The notes beneath the pieces were generated by a model. It did not search any database and was not told where the DNA came from. It was given only the letters and a program-made list of their open reading frames with translations. Both the position numbers and the translations under genes were made by a program. This document shows positions 1-12,700 of a DNA stretch of 63,913 nt, piece after piece. Positions within the stretch are counted from its first letter, which is position 1. Every line of letters starts with the position of its first letter. Source of the stretch: Purshia tridentata (Eukaryota; Streptophyta; Magnoliopsida; Rosales; Rosaceae); contig QANT01002841.1 in NCBI GenBank assembly GCA_003254885.1, forward strand, positions 1 through 63,913. Reading direction: 5' to 3'.

Positions 1-960
1 TTAAATAAAAATAAAAATTTTGAGTTTGATTAATTGTTTTCATATTACAAAAAATATAAAACACAATGGCTAAATAAAAAATTTTAAAACTATAGGGATC
101 AAATATGTTTTTGGGATAAAATACAAAAAGTAAAAATGTTTTTTTTCCGGAGACTAAAAGAACAAAGGTAATGGTTTGGAGCATCCGAATAAAAAAAAAA
201 TGATTTGGACTTTGGAGCAACAATATTCATGTGCATATATGGGAATTTTTAACAGTAATATATGTATATATAATATATATATATATACAGGCACCTTCTA
301 GTGTGGGATCCCTCATAGGCCCACTACACATTGTATTTTGATAATCGGAACCATATACTTTTTTGGTCTCCATTAAAAGATCATACTTGCAAAAAATTAG
401 ATTAATCGGAAACCATTTGGCCGTTGATTAATTAATCACAATTTCAAGTGTTTATCGAAATATTTTGTTCTATATACACACGTATATAAATTTAAGAATA
501 TGGGCCTACTTTTTGGCCAAAAAAGAATATGGGCCTACTTTGGTAAAAAAAATCGAAGTGCAATACTTTTGTCGATGGCCACTTGTTATGCAGCAGTGTT
601 GCCAATTGTTCCTATTTTTCAATTTTATTTTATTATTATATTTCTGTAAATTTTGGGGTTGGGTTTTGGGTTTTGGTCACTTCTCAGTTCTCACAGTTGC
701 TGACAGAAGAGTGATAAAGATTAGTGCGAAAGGAATCATAATCGCCCAGATTTCGTAAAACGTGAAGGTGAAGCCATTGATGATAAAGCGATTAAGAGCT
801 GTATGAGTGCACCGAAAGATTCTCACTCTGACTTTGTCTGTGGCCTGCGTTATCTTCTTTTATCTATAAAGCATCTATTTGCGAGTTCGGGTTCAGTGTG
901 TGCAAGGTGCTTAGGTTTTCAAACAGAAGCCCAGACCCCAAATCTTCTTCCATCAATCAG
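1..960. other. Intergenic DNA and probable IPK1 promoter/leader
   Basis: The first ~750 bases are AT-rich with TA-rich tracts near 250-290 and no coding signal. The IPK1 leader probably begins somewhere after ~700 and its first non-coding exon ends at 960. Short open frames here (465-758, 803-1018) have composition unlike plant proteins and no family resemblance. An ATG at 803 would be an upstream ATG if transcription starts before it. Confidence 0.5.
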
Positions 961-1050
961 GTACTTGGAAATTAATTTCGATCGTCTATTCAGAATTCTC
1001 TCTGTTTTTTTTTTTTGAAAAGAAAAAACTGATAAACTTCATCTGTGCAG
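961..1050 (+). other. IPK1: Intron in the 5' UTR of IPK1
   Basis: A GT donor follows CAATCAG at 960 and a T-rich stretch leads to the acceptor GTGCAG at 1045-1050. The interval lies just upstream of the IPK1 start codon at 1095 and contains no coding sequence. Inferred from splice-site sequence only. Confidence 0.55.
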
Positions 1051-1094
1051 TGACGGCGAGCTGTCGAATCTCAGCCAACAACAGAGACTCGGCA

Positions 1095-3702
1095 ATGGAG
1101 GTCATTTTACAGAAAAATGAGGCTGCTGATTGGGTTTACAGAGGCGAAGGGGCTGCTAATATTGTTCTCGCTTACAACGGATCCTCCCCCGCTTTTGTAT
1201 GTTCTTATTTTGATTCCAAACAAGAAAAAACACACACACACACACACACAATACTGTAATTGGTTAACCTTTTCAGCTGCTATTATACTGTGCTGATGGC
1301 CTCGTGGGTTTTATTTTTATTTTTGAAAAAAAACTAAAACGAAATTGTTAGTAGTCTGTGATGATTGAAACTTAAATGGGTGGACCTTGCTCTATGTAGA
1401 TTGGAAAAGTAATGCGCCTACAGAAAACTCGAACTACTGGGTCACCGAGCAACAACAGTCCCACAGCATTCACCATGCATGAACGCCTTTTGTGGAAAGG
1501 CTTGGAGGACATTGTAGCTTCCTCTAACAAAGAACTTGCTAGCCAACAATTTGTGGAGCGCGTCATGAGCCCTTTGTTGGGCTCCAAATATGTTGATTCC
1601 GGGGTATGTAGCTATCCACACACATACAAAATGCATTTATGCATAATCTTTGGGTATCTGTAAAGATCTGCTCCACATGTATAATCATAAAATGAATGAT
1701 GGTTGTTGATGAGATTTCCAAAAACCGATAATTGTCCCAAGAAGTGGTTATTTGTGAGATGTTACTGAGGCAATATAGTTTATACATTTGGTTTTCCTGT
1801 GAAGTCGTGCATGAATAATTTACAAAATGGTTTAGTTATGTAACCTTCAAGTTGAATTTGGCAGATGCGTGTCCTTGTTTCCAAGGAATTCTTAGAGTCA
1901 ATTGAGAAGAAAGTAATTTGTCAGCGTCCTCCTTGGCGAGTTGATGCTGCTAAAGTTGATACGCAGCGTGATTCTGTGATTCTCATATCCGATCATTCTC
2001 TTTTTCCTCGCGGTAATTAGCATCTCTATGTTAGCTACAAGTTTTATTGGTGTTGCACTTAAACATTTAGAGTTGTCTGTTCTGCATCCTAGGAAATGTG
2101 TACTATTTGAGCAGTAGTGTTTAACTAAGTGTAAATTTCAGAAAGAGTGATAGTTTATTCTGATTTGTTCATTTCAGGTACTCAAGAAGGTGAACCACCC
2201 TGTATATCTGTAGAGATAAAGGTCTTTTTCCGCTCTTATGTCCTTTGTTTTTTATTTATTTATGCTTGTCATGTACATTTTTTCTTCTTTTCCTTCGCAT
2301 GAGGAATACCCTCGATTTATAATTAATTATTCCCTTTTCATTTTCAATTGTTTCCAAAAATAGCCAAAATGTGGATTTCTCCCATCTTCAAAGTTCATAG
2401 ATGAAAGAAATGCCATTAAACGGAGTATTACTCGCTTTAGGATGCACCAATCCCTGAAGGTGCATGAAGGAGAGGTATTGTTTTATTATGTTCTTCTCTT
2501 GTCAAATAATTACTATATTGGAACTCATTTGGGTCAAATGAGTTCCATACATACAATGAGAGTGTCGTTCTTAGGACTTCTGTGCACAGGTTTCAGCAAA
2601 GAGAGCCTTATTTTAGTAATGTTAAATTTCAATGTTTAATTCTTAGTGGGATACATCTCAACCTATGCTACAGGTATCAGAATATAGTGAATATGATCCA
2701 CTTGATCTGTTCTCTGGATCCAAGGACAGAATACATAAAGCTATCAAGGACCTCTTCACAACCCCACAGAATAATTTCCGTGTATTCTTGAATGGTTCTC
2801 TAATATTTGGGGGCTTGGGTGGTGCTGCAGACGGCACCAATTTTGCAACTGGGAGAGCATTTGAAGATGCACTTAAGTGTGTCATTCAGGGAAATGATGG
2901 CCTGTGCACAATGAGTTTTCTACAGCTTGTTGCTGAGACAGTGTATAAATCTGGAGTGATGGATAGACTCCTTGAGGTCCAGAAACTTGATAATCTTGAC
3001 ATAGATGGGGCTATTCATGCATATTATGACATTATTTCTGAGCCTTGCATGGTGTGTAGAGAATCAGGTAAAGACAAAGTGTTGCAGAGATATTCGTCTT
3101 TGCATTCCATCTCTTTGGATGAAAGCATGAAGATTGTGAAGGACTTTCTGATAGCTGCTACTGCAAAGGACTGCAGTTTGATGATTAGTTTTAGACAGAG
3201 GAAAGATGGGAATCCAGAATCTACATATAGTAATGTGTACCTAGAATCAACCAACCAATTTTTTGATTACAAGGTAGAGAGCCCTTTATACATTTCATTC
3301 TGAATGATACCATAACATCTTACAATCAGAGCATTTGGAAGCTCTTTTGCATTTATTTTTATTTTTTATCTTAAATTTTTCCTGGAGCTGTAGTAATCTA
3401 TGCAATTTCTTAACAGCTAGAGCACATAAAACTTACGTCACTACCTTACTGAGTTAATTTGCTAAGTTGAATGAAGTTCCTAGTTGGGGCATCATTCATA
3501 TTGTTCCTTATGACATTTTTATCTTATTTGGGTTTCTATTTCCTAGGCGCATTTCATTGACCTGGATTTGAAATCTTTGAAGAAAATGGAAGAATATTAT
3601 GAGTTGGACAAAAAGATTGTCAGCTGCTACAATCAAATGGTGGAAACAGAGGAAAGAGGAAAGAAAACTACAAGCACAAAGGCTCTTGAAACTGCAAATT
3701 GA
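1095..3702 (+). CDS. IPK1: Inositol-pentakisphosphate 2-kinase
   Basis: Exons 1095-1196, 1400-1603, 1865-2012, 2178-2221, 2364-2474, 2674-3273 and 3547-3702 join in frame to 454 residues; the Arabidopsis protein is about 451. The enzyme phosphorylates the 2-position of inositol 1,3,4,5,6-pentakisphosphate to make phytate (InsP6), which affects phosphate storage and signalling. Visible family signatures are the N-terminal ADWVYRGEGAANIVLAY (nucleotide-binding start), VEIKPKCGFLP at the exon 4/5 junction, EYDPLDLFSGS, NNFRVFLNG and the catalytic-region motif AATAKDCSLMISF. The C-terminus follows the family pattern HFIDLDLKSLKKMEEYYELDKKI. ATG 1095 is chosen because the protein aligns from its first residues with the family. 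All introns are GT-AG. No frame damage is seen, so the gene looks functional. Confidence 0.95.
1230..1250 (+). repeat. (CA)n microsatellite in IPK1 intron 1
   Basis: About ten CA dinucleotides sit inside the first coding intron of IPK1. Confidence 0.9.
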
Positions 3703-4947
3703 TATTAGTTACAATGCCATGGAGGATACTTTACTAAATTACGAGTAAGTGCAAATCACTTGATATAGTCTTTTCTGTAAACTGTTGTTGTTTTTTTTAT
3801 TTATAACAGTAATGATGTAAACTTCTTGGCTTTTGGCCGCTGTTTTTGCATATATGTAAATTGTTGTTGTTAATAACTGTGATTGTAATAACTTTTGTTT
3901 CTTATTTTAATTTTAAAGTTAATAATACGAACAAGTGATTGAAAATTTGTGCAAGATGAGGAGAATTGATGAAACAGAATTTCTGGAGCTCTACAGGGAA
4001 AGTGACATATCAACTAACTTACGTGTAATTTCGTCAAAGGCCACATGGCCTAATTAATTCATACCGCTGGATCTTCACATTGTGGTACTACTATAAAGGC
4101 GGGAAAAAAAAGGAAAGAGAACAGGATAACTGTATGACCCTAACAAGAAAAAGCCTTGTTACAGTAACCATGGTGTTTTCTAACTGAATGTTAAAGGGCA
4201 GTTACTATCTGATGTAAATTGTTTGTTTTTTTCCATTTTAATTTTTAATTTTTGTAGTGTTACTAATGTTTTGAAGTTCAGGGGCTCTTTGCTCACTCAA
4301 TCATGTGGATTCGTTCCCCCTCGGATTCAGTTTTATATTCACCTATAGTTCTGATCATTTCAAATGCTTTTGTTTTCTTAACACCTTTTTATAGAATCAA
4401 GGAATGATTTTAGTTCAAATATGCTATTTCGTGCATAATCCATATGCAGTCATCTCGTTTGCCAAAGTTAACATTTTTCTTATCAGTCTTTTACAATTTT
4501 TTACGCATCTTGATAGTTCTTAATATTTTTTTCTAGTTTTCCATTAATTGTGTAGATTTATGTCATAATATTCTTTAATATTTGTTAGGTAAGCATAAGT
4601 TTCTTACAGTTTTGAACAATCTAACCAAGAAAATTTAACTTTGAGCAGTGATTTATGAAATTTCCCGCAACTGTCTGAGGTACTAAGTATGATTTGGAGT
4701 TAATTTTGGTAACTACATTGCCAAAGGACGAACATATAGAGAGCCAATGATTTGGAAGAACCAATGAGCCTGATGCCAGCTGGAACATGTTACTAGATCA
4801 GGAGGTGTGGCCAATATGGAAGACTTTGTGCACTGTGATTGATCGAACTTTTGCATTTTCATCAGCCTAGTAGATGATGTATGGAATATAAAGGCCTTCG
4901 CTTGGCTATATCATGTGCTGAACAATGAGCTGCTGAGCTGTCTATAG

Positions 4948-4950
<3 letters not shown>

Positions 4951-5010
<60 letters not shown>
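4951..5010 (+). repeat. (CT)n microsatellite, about 30 units
   Basis: Uninterrupted CT dinucleotides for 60 bases, the longest dinucleotide tract in the window. Confidence 0.97.
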
Positions 5011-5017
<7 letters not shown>

Positions 5018-5060
5018 TTGATGGTTCAAGTACGACAAAAAGGAGTTAATAGGTTCCAGA

Positions 5061-5096
5061 AGTGGGGTCAGTTTTGCCCATTCAACTGACCCCACT
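5061..5096. repeat. Perfect 13-bp inverted repeat (hairpin)
   Basis: AGTGGGGTCAGTT at 5061-5073 and its exact reverse complement AACTGACCCCACT at 5084-5096 are separated by a 10-base loop. It lies between IPK1 and the HIPP gene with no T-run after it. Function unknown. Confidence 0.85.
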
Positions 5097-5672
5097 GAAG
5101 CTGAATTGAGAAACTGAATGCCATGTCAGGATTTCATCAATTTTCTGCAGTCATCCTAAGCTAAAAGCCTAGAACCGCATTGGTTGGTTTGTTGAAAATA
5201 GTTGTTTATTCAGGCAATCGGCATATTTACTTGGAGTAAAACTTGCTATAAATTGTCACAGCTGTGTGTACAAATTGGTGGATTGGCAAACTTTTAAAAA
5301 AATTTCAAAATGACAGCATCATTTAAATTTGCTAAAAAATATTTAAAATTTTTTAAAAGATAAAAGACTTCAGGATGGACATTTTGGCAAGCTGTGTTTT
5401 AGCCTAGTGTGGGGGTGTAGGTATGTGGACTTGTAAATTCTGCATTAATTGCATATAGGAGGAATAGGTGGCATTTACTTCAAGCCAACCACTGACACAG
5501 TCATTTTGTACTCAACCAGACTTTTCCAAGAACAAAAACTGAACATAATCAAACTAAACAGAGTGAGAGAACATTTTATATATAGCATCTCTGGATCTAT
5601 CCTTTCTTTCATTAGTTGTTTGTTCAAGTTTACTTTCTGTCAGTTATAGCTTATAGGTTCTATATCAGGATC

Positions 5673-6205
5673 ATGTCCAAGGTTCATCTCTCATACTCCG
5701 TACTGCCAGTAGATTATTTTGTTTGCATGATTTGTTTTATTTATCTTGATGTCAATAGTTGTTGACCTGCCATTTTGCCTGTCGTCTTTCACTGACACAC
5801 TGCAATACTTCAGAAGTGAATATATTTTCTGAGCAGAAAAGTACGAAATCATCTGAGCTTGTTTTTTTCTTGTTGCAGAAAACTGTAGTGTCAGTGGAAC
5901 TGCTATGTTCAAAGTGTAGGAAAAATGTGATGAAGTTAATTGCAACAGTAGAAGGGATAAATTCTATTGTCCTCGACCCGTCGAAAAATACAGTGACAGT
6001 AACTGGGGAAGCCGATCCAGTAAAGATTATCAAGAAGGTGAGGAAATTCAGAAGATCTGCTACAGTTGTGAGTATAGGTCCTCCAACTCAAGAGAAGAAG
6101 GATGAGAAGAAAGACATTGTTCCTTACATACCAAAGGCATGCCAAAGATGCGATGTTTGGTATGTGATTGCTGAAGATGGTTACAATTATTGTTCCATTA
6201 TGTAA
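5673..6205 (+). CDS. Heavy metal-associated isoprenylated plant protein (HIPP)
   Basis: Proposed exons are 5673-5681 (ATG TCC AAG) and 5879-6205, giving 111 residues starting MSKKTVVSVELLCSKC. The HMA fold is recognisable: beta strand KTVVSVEL, metal-site motif CSKC followed by RKNVMKLIATVEGINSIVLDPSKNTVTVTGEADP. The protein ends YNYCSIM; CSIM is a CaaX box for farnesylation, which defines HIPPs and would tether the protein to membranes. A second cysteine cluster CQRCDVW precedes the tail. HIPPs bind metal ions or act as metallochaperones; the substrate here cannot be told. The tiny first exon is inferred from a GT donor and from family members that begin with a few residues before the KKxVVL strand. 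A single-exon model from an ATG at 5759 would add 40 residues unlike the family. Confidence 0.8.
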
Positions 6206-7694
6206 TTACTAATGTTCCATAATGTATTATGAAATATGTATTAATAATACCCAGTTGTATAACTTGTATTTCATCTTGAATTCAATCATTGCTGAGTTAA
6301 TAAAAATAGAGAGAGAGAGAAAAAAGGCTCTATTGTTAATGCAAACTGTGTTTCAGCTGATCATGTTACATCTTTTATGTGATCCATAGTGCCTTGGTCA
6401 ATATTTTTACAGTCATTTTGAACTGTTTGGTAAGATTGGGATAGTTTCCATGGAAGTAGGTAGCTTAAGCTGTGCAGGTGAACAAGAAATCTCGTTTAGG
6501 GCCGTCTAGAACTTTGAACATATGAAAAGCCACTGGGTGGTAATTTTGTGCTGTTATTTTTTTATTGAATTTTAACTTTCTTTCCCGAAATATGCAGGTA
6601 GACGTGGTTATCTTATTCATAGTTTACCGTTATGTAGTCACTAATTATGGTTGTCAACCAGTTTTTATTTTTCGAAGTTGTCATTGTTGTATTCATTGCC
6701 AGGTAATTGTGCTCGTATCATCTAAATTTTGTATGCGCATGCATGACAATTGACATTGTCAACAACTAAAGTCTTTGCCAGGTGGACCATGTTTTCTTTT
6801 TGTATTTATGCTCTAATTGGTGAATGAATTTAATAGGACGTCTGTGTGTGTCACGTTTTCATTCATTTGGAATCTGGGCTCTTCTTTTACTTCATTTTCA
6901 TTTACTTATTTTTTTATTATTTTTCCCTCTCTTTTCTTTTTTTATTTCTTTTTTATTTTATTTTATTCCCTTCCATCATTCCTTAAGTCCCATAGGTTTA
7001 ATCCTGTAGAAGTGTCTGTGTGGTTAACAACACAAAATTGTGTGTAGATTTCCGGCAAATGAATGATGATTGGTTGTTGGTTTGTAATATCATTTGATTT
7101 TGATGTATGGGATTAAAAGTATAAAATTATCAGTCGAAGGTAAGCATCGGTGTTGTCCTCATAATCAATGCAATATCAACATGAAATTAAAGCTCCTTAA
7201 TTTCCAACATTTTGGATTGGAGGAAAAAGACTTCCCAAGAGGAGAGATGGTCACGTTTTGCGTTTTGTTCACTTTCAGACAGCTAAGCTTATCAATAAAA
7301 CCTTTACAATGAAATAAGCGAATTTGTAAATTACAATTACATCCCTTCTATTTTGACCTGATCTGGTCACAAGGGCATTCTCTTAGAATCTATTACGCTT
7401 GTTTCATTTCATTTCTCAAGCTTCAAAGAAAAATTAGAGATATATTACTCACATGGCACATGTGCCATGCATAAAGTATAGAAGTTGGGCTTTTAGATTT
7501 TCTGTATTGACAATGAGCCGAGTCTCAAGTAGGCCCATGTCTGGTTAGCATTGAGTTGTGGGTTCCACTAAAAATCCAATAGGATTCTAAATTTGTAATC
7601 AGTCGAACCACCGACCTTACTAGAATCATTATCTTTCTCTAAGCAAACCCAGAAATCAAACCGCATTGTATCAGCGGCTGCCTCAGCAAAAAGA
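6206..7694. other. Intergenic DNA between HIPP and AAA-ATPase genes
   Basis: Contains the HIPP 3' UTR and then T-rich DNA (very T-rich at about 6870-6970). Small open frames are low-complexity Phe/Ser-rich shadows of T tracts. I see no gene. Confidence 0.5.
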
Positions 7695-9253
7695 ATGTGG
7701 TATTCGCCGGAAAACATACCCTCCTCCTCCAAAACCATTCTCTCACTCGCCGCCTCTGCAGTTCTCTTCCGAACCATCGTGAATGACCTCGTCCCCGATA
7801 CCTTCAAAGACTTGTTCTTCTCGCGCCTCAAAAAGCTCTCCAACCAACTCACCGTCGTCGTTGATGAGTTCGATGGGCTGACCCCGAACCAGATGTTCGA
7901 GGCGGCCAACGCCTACTTGGGCACCAAGCTCTCACCCTCCGCGCGCAGAATCAAGGTCAACAAACCCGAAAAGGAGAATCAGCTGGAAGTCAAAATCGAC
8001 AAGCATGAACAAGTTGTTGATTCGTATAAAGGTGTTAAATTCGAGTGGGTTTTGGTGTGTTCGAGCAGCGAAAGGCCAACCTCCAATAATAACAAAAAGG
8101 ATCGCAGAAGTGAGATAAGGCACTTGGAGCTTAGCTTCCATAAGAAGCACAGGGACATGGTGTTGAAGTCTTACTTGCCCCACATTTTGCAGAGACATAA
8201 AGATATCAAAGAGGAGAGAAAGGTGGTCAAGCTCCATACAATTGACTATCATGGGACAGACTATTGGGGGTCTATAAACCTTGATCATCCGACAACCTTC
8301 GAAACCATAGCTATGGACCCGGAGATGAAAGAGGAAATAATGGAGGACCTTGATCGGTTTACAGAGAGGAAGGAGTATTATAGGAGAATAGGGAAGGCTT
8401 GGAAACGTGGCTACTTGTTGTATGGACCGCCAGGCACTGGAAAATCAAGTTTGGTTGCAGCCATGGCTAATTACCTCAAGTTTGATATTTTTGACTTGGA
8501 TTTGAGGGAGGTTCAATGCAATTCTGACTTGAGAAGGCTGTTGATTGGCACCAAGAGTCGATCCATATTGGTCATCGAGGATATTGATTGTTCAATTGAG
8601 TTGGAGAACAGAGATTCAGACAAGAATAATGAATCAAAACCTGATGACCAAGATAAGGTAAAATATCAACTACTCCAGTCCCTGTTTCACTTAAATAACT
8701 TGGTACTTATTGTTTTCTTGTAGTTTCTTCCAACTGGCTTCACTTACCACTTTCGGTTTATTTTCGTATATTTTTCACATTTTTGTTTGGATTTTTCTAT
8801 GAGACGCATTGCAAATTGTTGTCGCGATTTACAAAGACATTTTAGGTTTATTATTGATCATGGGAATGATGCCTACCTTGTTCACAGGTGACCCTGTCTG
8901 GCCTATTGAACTTCATTGATGGGTTGTGGTCAAGCTGTGGAGAGCAGAGAATCATTGTGTTCACGACGAATCACAAGGACCGACTTGATCCGGCGTTGCT
9001 GCGACCTGGTCGAATGGACCGGCACCTCCACATGTCCTACTGCACCTTCAGTGCTTTCAAGACATTAGCATATAACTACCTACTTATTCAAGAACACCCA
9101 CTTTTTGGAAATATTAAGGAGTTGCTAGATGGCGAGGTAGAAGCAACACCTGCTGAAGTTGCTGCAGAGCTAATGAAGAGTGATAATGCTCGAATTTCCC
9201 TTCAAGGTCTTGTCACATTCCTCGAAAGCTTCTCTTTATACCGTTGGGTGTAG
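7695..9253 (+). CDS. AAA-ATPase, AATP1 / HSR4 (BCS1-like) family
   Basis: Two exons, 7695-8657 and 8888-9253, encode 442 residues. The N-terminus has a hydrophobic segment (TILSLAASAVLFRTIV, about residues 14-29), typical of this plant group anchored in mitochondrial or ER membranes. An AAA-associated region follows (DEFDGLTPNQMFEAANAYLG). The AAA core shows Walker A GPPGTGKS at 244-251, Walker B ILVIEDID at 291-298, and after the intron VTLSGLLNFIDGLWSSCGEQ with the second-region signature RPGRMDRHLHM. The family includes stress- and pathogen-induced ATPases; the substrate is unknown. The single GT-AG intron (8658-8887) splits the ATPase domain. The C-terminus stops soon after the TPAEVAAELMKS helix (ends SLYRWV), without the charged tail many members carry. 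Confidence 0.9.
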
Positions 9254-9755
9254 AGTATCTGAGTACCACCGTATTATTCGTTTATAAATAGTCAAGTAAT
9301 ATGTTAATGCTATTTAGTATTTACCATCATTTTAAAGCTCTTTACTGCCATTTTCAACCTATATATCTTTTCTTTATTATTGAAAAACTATATTGGAGAA
9401 GATGCAAATACATTCCAAGCCATACCCCATATATATACGAAGTGATCTATTAATTATCAAGATTTTAACATATATTTTGTGTAAATTCTCGGTATTATAA
9501 TTAAAGCTATCCAAATAAGTTGTCCTCCAGCTGCAGATGCACACACAGAACGTTTGATGCAGAATACATTGAGAAATATCGGGTGGATACTTTTCATTAT
9601 TTACAAATATTTGTAACGCATTACGCATAAGGCTAAACAGAAACAGTAGCACCTCTCTGGAAGACCAACTTTGTATTTTGTATATACATCTCAAACATAA
9701 AAGCAAGCAACACTAACATATCACCAAGCAACTCCTCCTAAAACGGGTATTGTCT
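9254..9755. other. Convergent intergenic stretch
   Basis: Tail-to-tail spacer between the + strand AAA-ATPase gene and the - strand Sec14-like gene; presumably the two 3' UTRs and polyadenylation regions. No further gene seen. Confidence 0.55.
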
Positions 9756-12700
9756 TCACCACCAGCAAGACCTTTTTTTCTGTTTCACACAAACGAAAAA
9801 TAACAACTTTAATTTCATGTGCAAGAAGTTGAAAATATGCATTGCTTAAACTTTTCAAGTGCAGATGAAGAAGCAAAATCTTTACTTACCCGAAGCTTGG
9901 CCTGTTCTTGCCTGTCTATATATGCTAGAAGTTCTTCCTGCCTCATTAAAGCTTCATGTAGTGCCTAATCAGGAAGAAACATACAATCACAATTAAGTCA
10001 TCACTGATTCAATATAACAGAAAATGTAAGAAAAACAAAGATGAACTATGCATACCAATAAATGTACTGCCACAAGTGGACATTGTACACCCATGTTTCA
10101 GTCAACCATTTTGGTAAACCAGCTTATCTTTCAAAGGTATTTATGAGCAACAAATCACTACTGTCGCTAGGGTGGCAAAAAGAGATAGTTACCTTTTTAG
10201 TTGCAATTAACTCTGCTTCTAATGCATCCACACGACAAACAGCAGCATTGAGTAGCTCTGCTTTTTCATAAGGCATCTCAAAAGGCTTTGATTGTAGCAT
10301 GCCTATCTTCTCCTCAAGTTCACCAAGCTTCTGCAAAGCAGATGAGAGAAGCTTTGCCCTGCTTAGCCCTGGTGCCGGTGAAGGGGGCCGGAACTCCTCC
10401 TCCGGAATTGACTCAGCAGTCAGGTCAGGAATGTTGTGGGCAGAATCCGAAACAGAGTTTGGGAGTTTCTTAGTCACCCAAAATGCGACAGAACGGATGA
10501 GAGTAACAAGGGTAACAAAGAATGCCACAAGCATAGTCCAGACATGAGCACCGACTCCATCTGGTTTTTTTTCCACAGATCGTGGTGAAGATGCCCCTGC
10601 AATGTATTCCAATTGATTACTAAAACCAACTATGAATTTTGAACAAATGAAAATTAGCTCTTATAGTAGCATGGCGTCTGTAAACATATGCCTCTGCCAC
10701 CTATGAGATATGTTTTAAATGGCTGGCGAGAAGAATTAGCTCTGGATCACAGAGAACAATAAAAGTGTAGTTAGCTTTCCAACCTCCAGAAGCAAGTGGA
10801 TTTTGTTGCATGACTTGGTTCTTCCATCCCATATCCACAGCCTTGTCAACCATGGGAACATATTCATCGTACTCTGACAAGCCACCAATGCTGCTTGCTT
10901 TGCCAACCACCCTAGCCTAAACAAGCATTACAGAATCCTGACTATGAGTTCAAAATGTTATTGACATAACATCAACATTTATAGCAGTCTTTCCGTGTCA
11001 AGTAAAGTCAATAACACATCAAATTTCAAATATTATTATTTCAGCTAAGCAATTCAGAATTGTACCCTTTTTCTTTAAAAACTGAGTGAATAGATTAAAA
11101 AGCACCCATGAGCGTACTTGCATGTCTTGCTATCTATATTTTCCTGCTAATCATTTTCAAATGACAGATGCTTGTCAAATAGACACTTACTTCTTCACAA
11201 ACAGGAGTTAACTTAGGTAGTAAATAGCTCTTAGTTGCTTTAGGTGAAGCAATTTCTTCCACTTCAGATCCCGATTCTGCAGTTGACGTATCACTACTTC
11301 TTATCTGAATGAAAATATAAACATAGCATTGGAAAAAACTTTAAATCAATTTTGAAATTAGACACAAAGCTCAGCTTCCATTATAATATAGTAGGATGGT
11401 CTTATGGTCCGTACCATCGGAAAGCGTGGCTTATCACAAGCAATTATCCTCCCCTCAATGTTTGAAACTGTAACTATTTGTCTGAAACATTGTGCTTCAC
11501 CACTAAGTACCATCTGCACACAGAAATCGTTCATTAAGCCATATAAAAAACACTTGACAAAGAGAAAGAAAATAAAAAACTAATAAAACAAAAATAATAA
11601 GCCATCCCAACAATACCAAACCTTTAATATGTTTGGATCATTCCACGGCCCTTTATCAGACCTCATACAACCTCCCTGATTTGAACAGGTACAGCTTCCA
11701 CCCAGAAATTCTGGCAACTCACTAAAAAGAGCCACAATATTTCAACAGTTATAATGGTTAAAACAACAGAAAAAGAAACAACTGGCATATCAAAAAAGAA
11801 AAGCATCAATTACCTTGCATTAATTATTTCAAGTAATTTGCTCTGGTACTTGTTACCCAAAACCTGAAAAAATAGCCATATCAGTTGACCTTTTTGATAA
11901 CTTCAGTCAATAGAAACATGAAATTCATTGATGCACAAATTCAACCATACATGAATTTTGGTGGTTGTTCTGGGATCAAGAAATGTTTTAATTGTATTCC
12001 AGAGCAGCCTAAAACCAGGACCAGCATTAATTATAAACATCCGGCAAAGTGTCTGCACATAAAGGAATTTATATATTATAAGAGATACTTGATATGGATT
12101 TAAGAACAATTACCACATATATCGGAAAAATGCACTGCTAAAACTGAAATGACATTAGATATAGAGTCGACATACCTCAGGGTAGTTGTCATTATCAATC
12201 TTCTGCAGCCGCATGATGAGATCTCGTGCAGACTTAGTGAAGTTTTTAAAACCCTGAAAGTATATTATTTGAAGAAGCAAAGGGGGAATGTCAATATAGC
12301 CATTTATCCCAACATAAAAAATGCCAAGAAAACTTAAGAATAAATTGTCAATTGATAGCATACCACGCCTTGAACATCTAAAATTGTTGTGCTTGAATCT
12401 ATATGTCTCTTTGCAGCAATAGAGCAGGCTGGAAACTTAATGGCAAAACTCCTTTCAAATTCCTGCACATGGTATCTCACATATCGTTCCAAAGTAGTCA
12501 CTTGCATAAGCTTATTGGGATCAACCTTCCCCAATCTTTCAATGTAAACAGGTCTTCCCTCCTTGTCCACACCATGATAACACTGAGGGTAGTACTTTAG
12601 AACTTCATTCAACTCACCGAACTCAAAGTCCTAGAAGAAAAAGTAAAGCACATGACTTCATTTCTATATTAACCTCACTGAAGGATAAAAGTCCTAACTA

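Larger units (their letters stand above)
3703..5672. other. IPK1 3' region and intergenic DNA
   Basis: No coding frame resembling a known protein is seen. The first few hundred bases are probably IPK1 3' UTR. The stretch also holds a 60-bp CT tract and a short perfect hairpin, listed separately. Confidence 0.5.

Noticed and set aside
391..395. Finding entry with bases 391-395
   Set aside because: These are residue numbers of the acyltransferase motif DFGEG, not bases; ignore that entry and use 37367-37395.
5759..5878. ATG 5759 as HIPP start codon
   Set aside because: It would add 40 residues that match no HIPP, and crosses a clear acceptor (TTGTTGCAG at 5870-5878).
10288..10547. Open frames on the + strand over the Sec14-like exon 12
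   Set aside because: Shadow of the coding exon at 10193-10596 on the - strand; the sense protein is clearly the nodulin-type tail.
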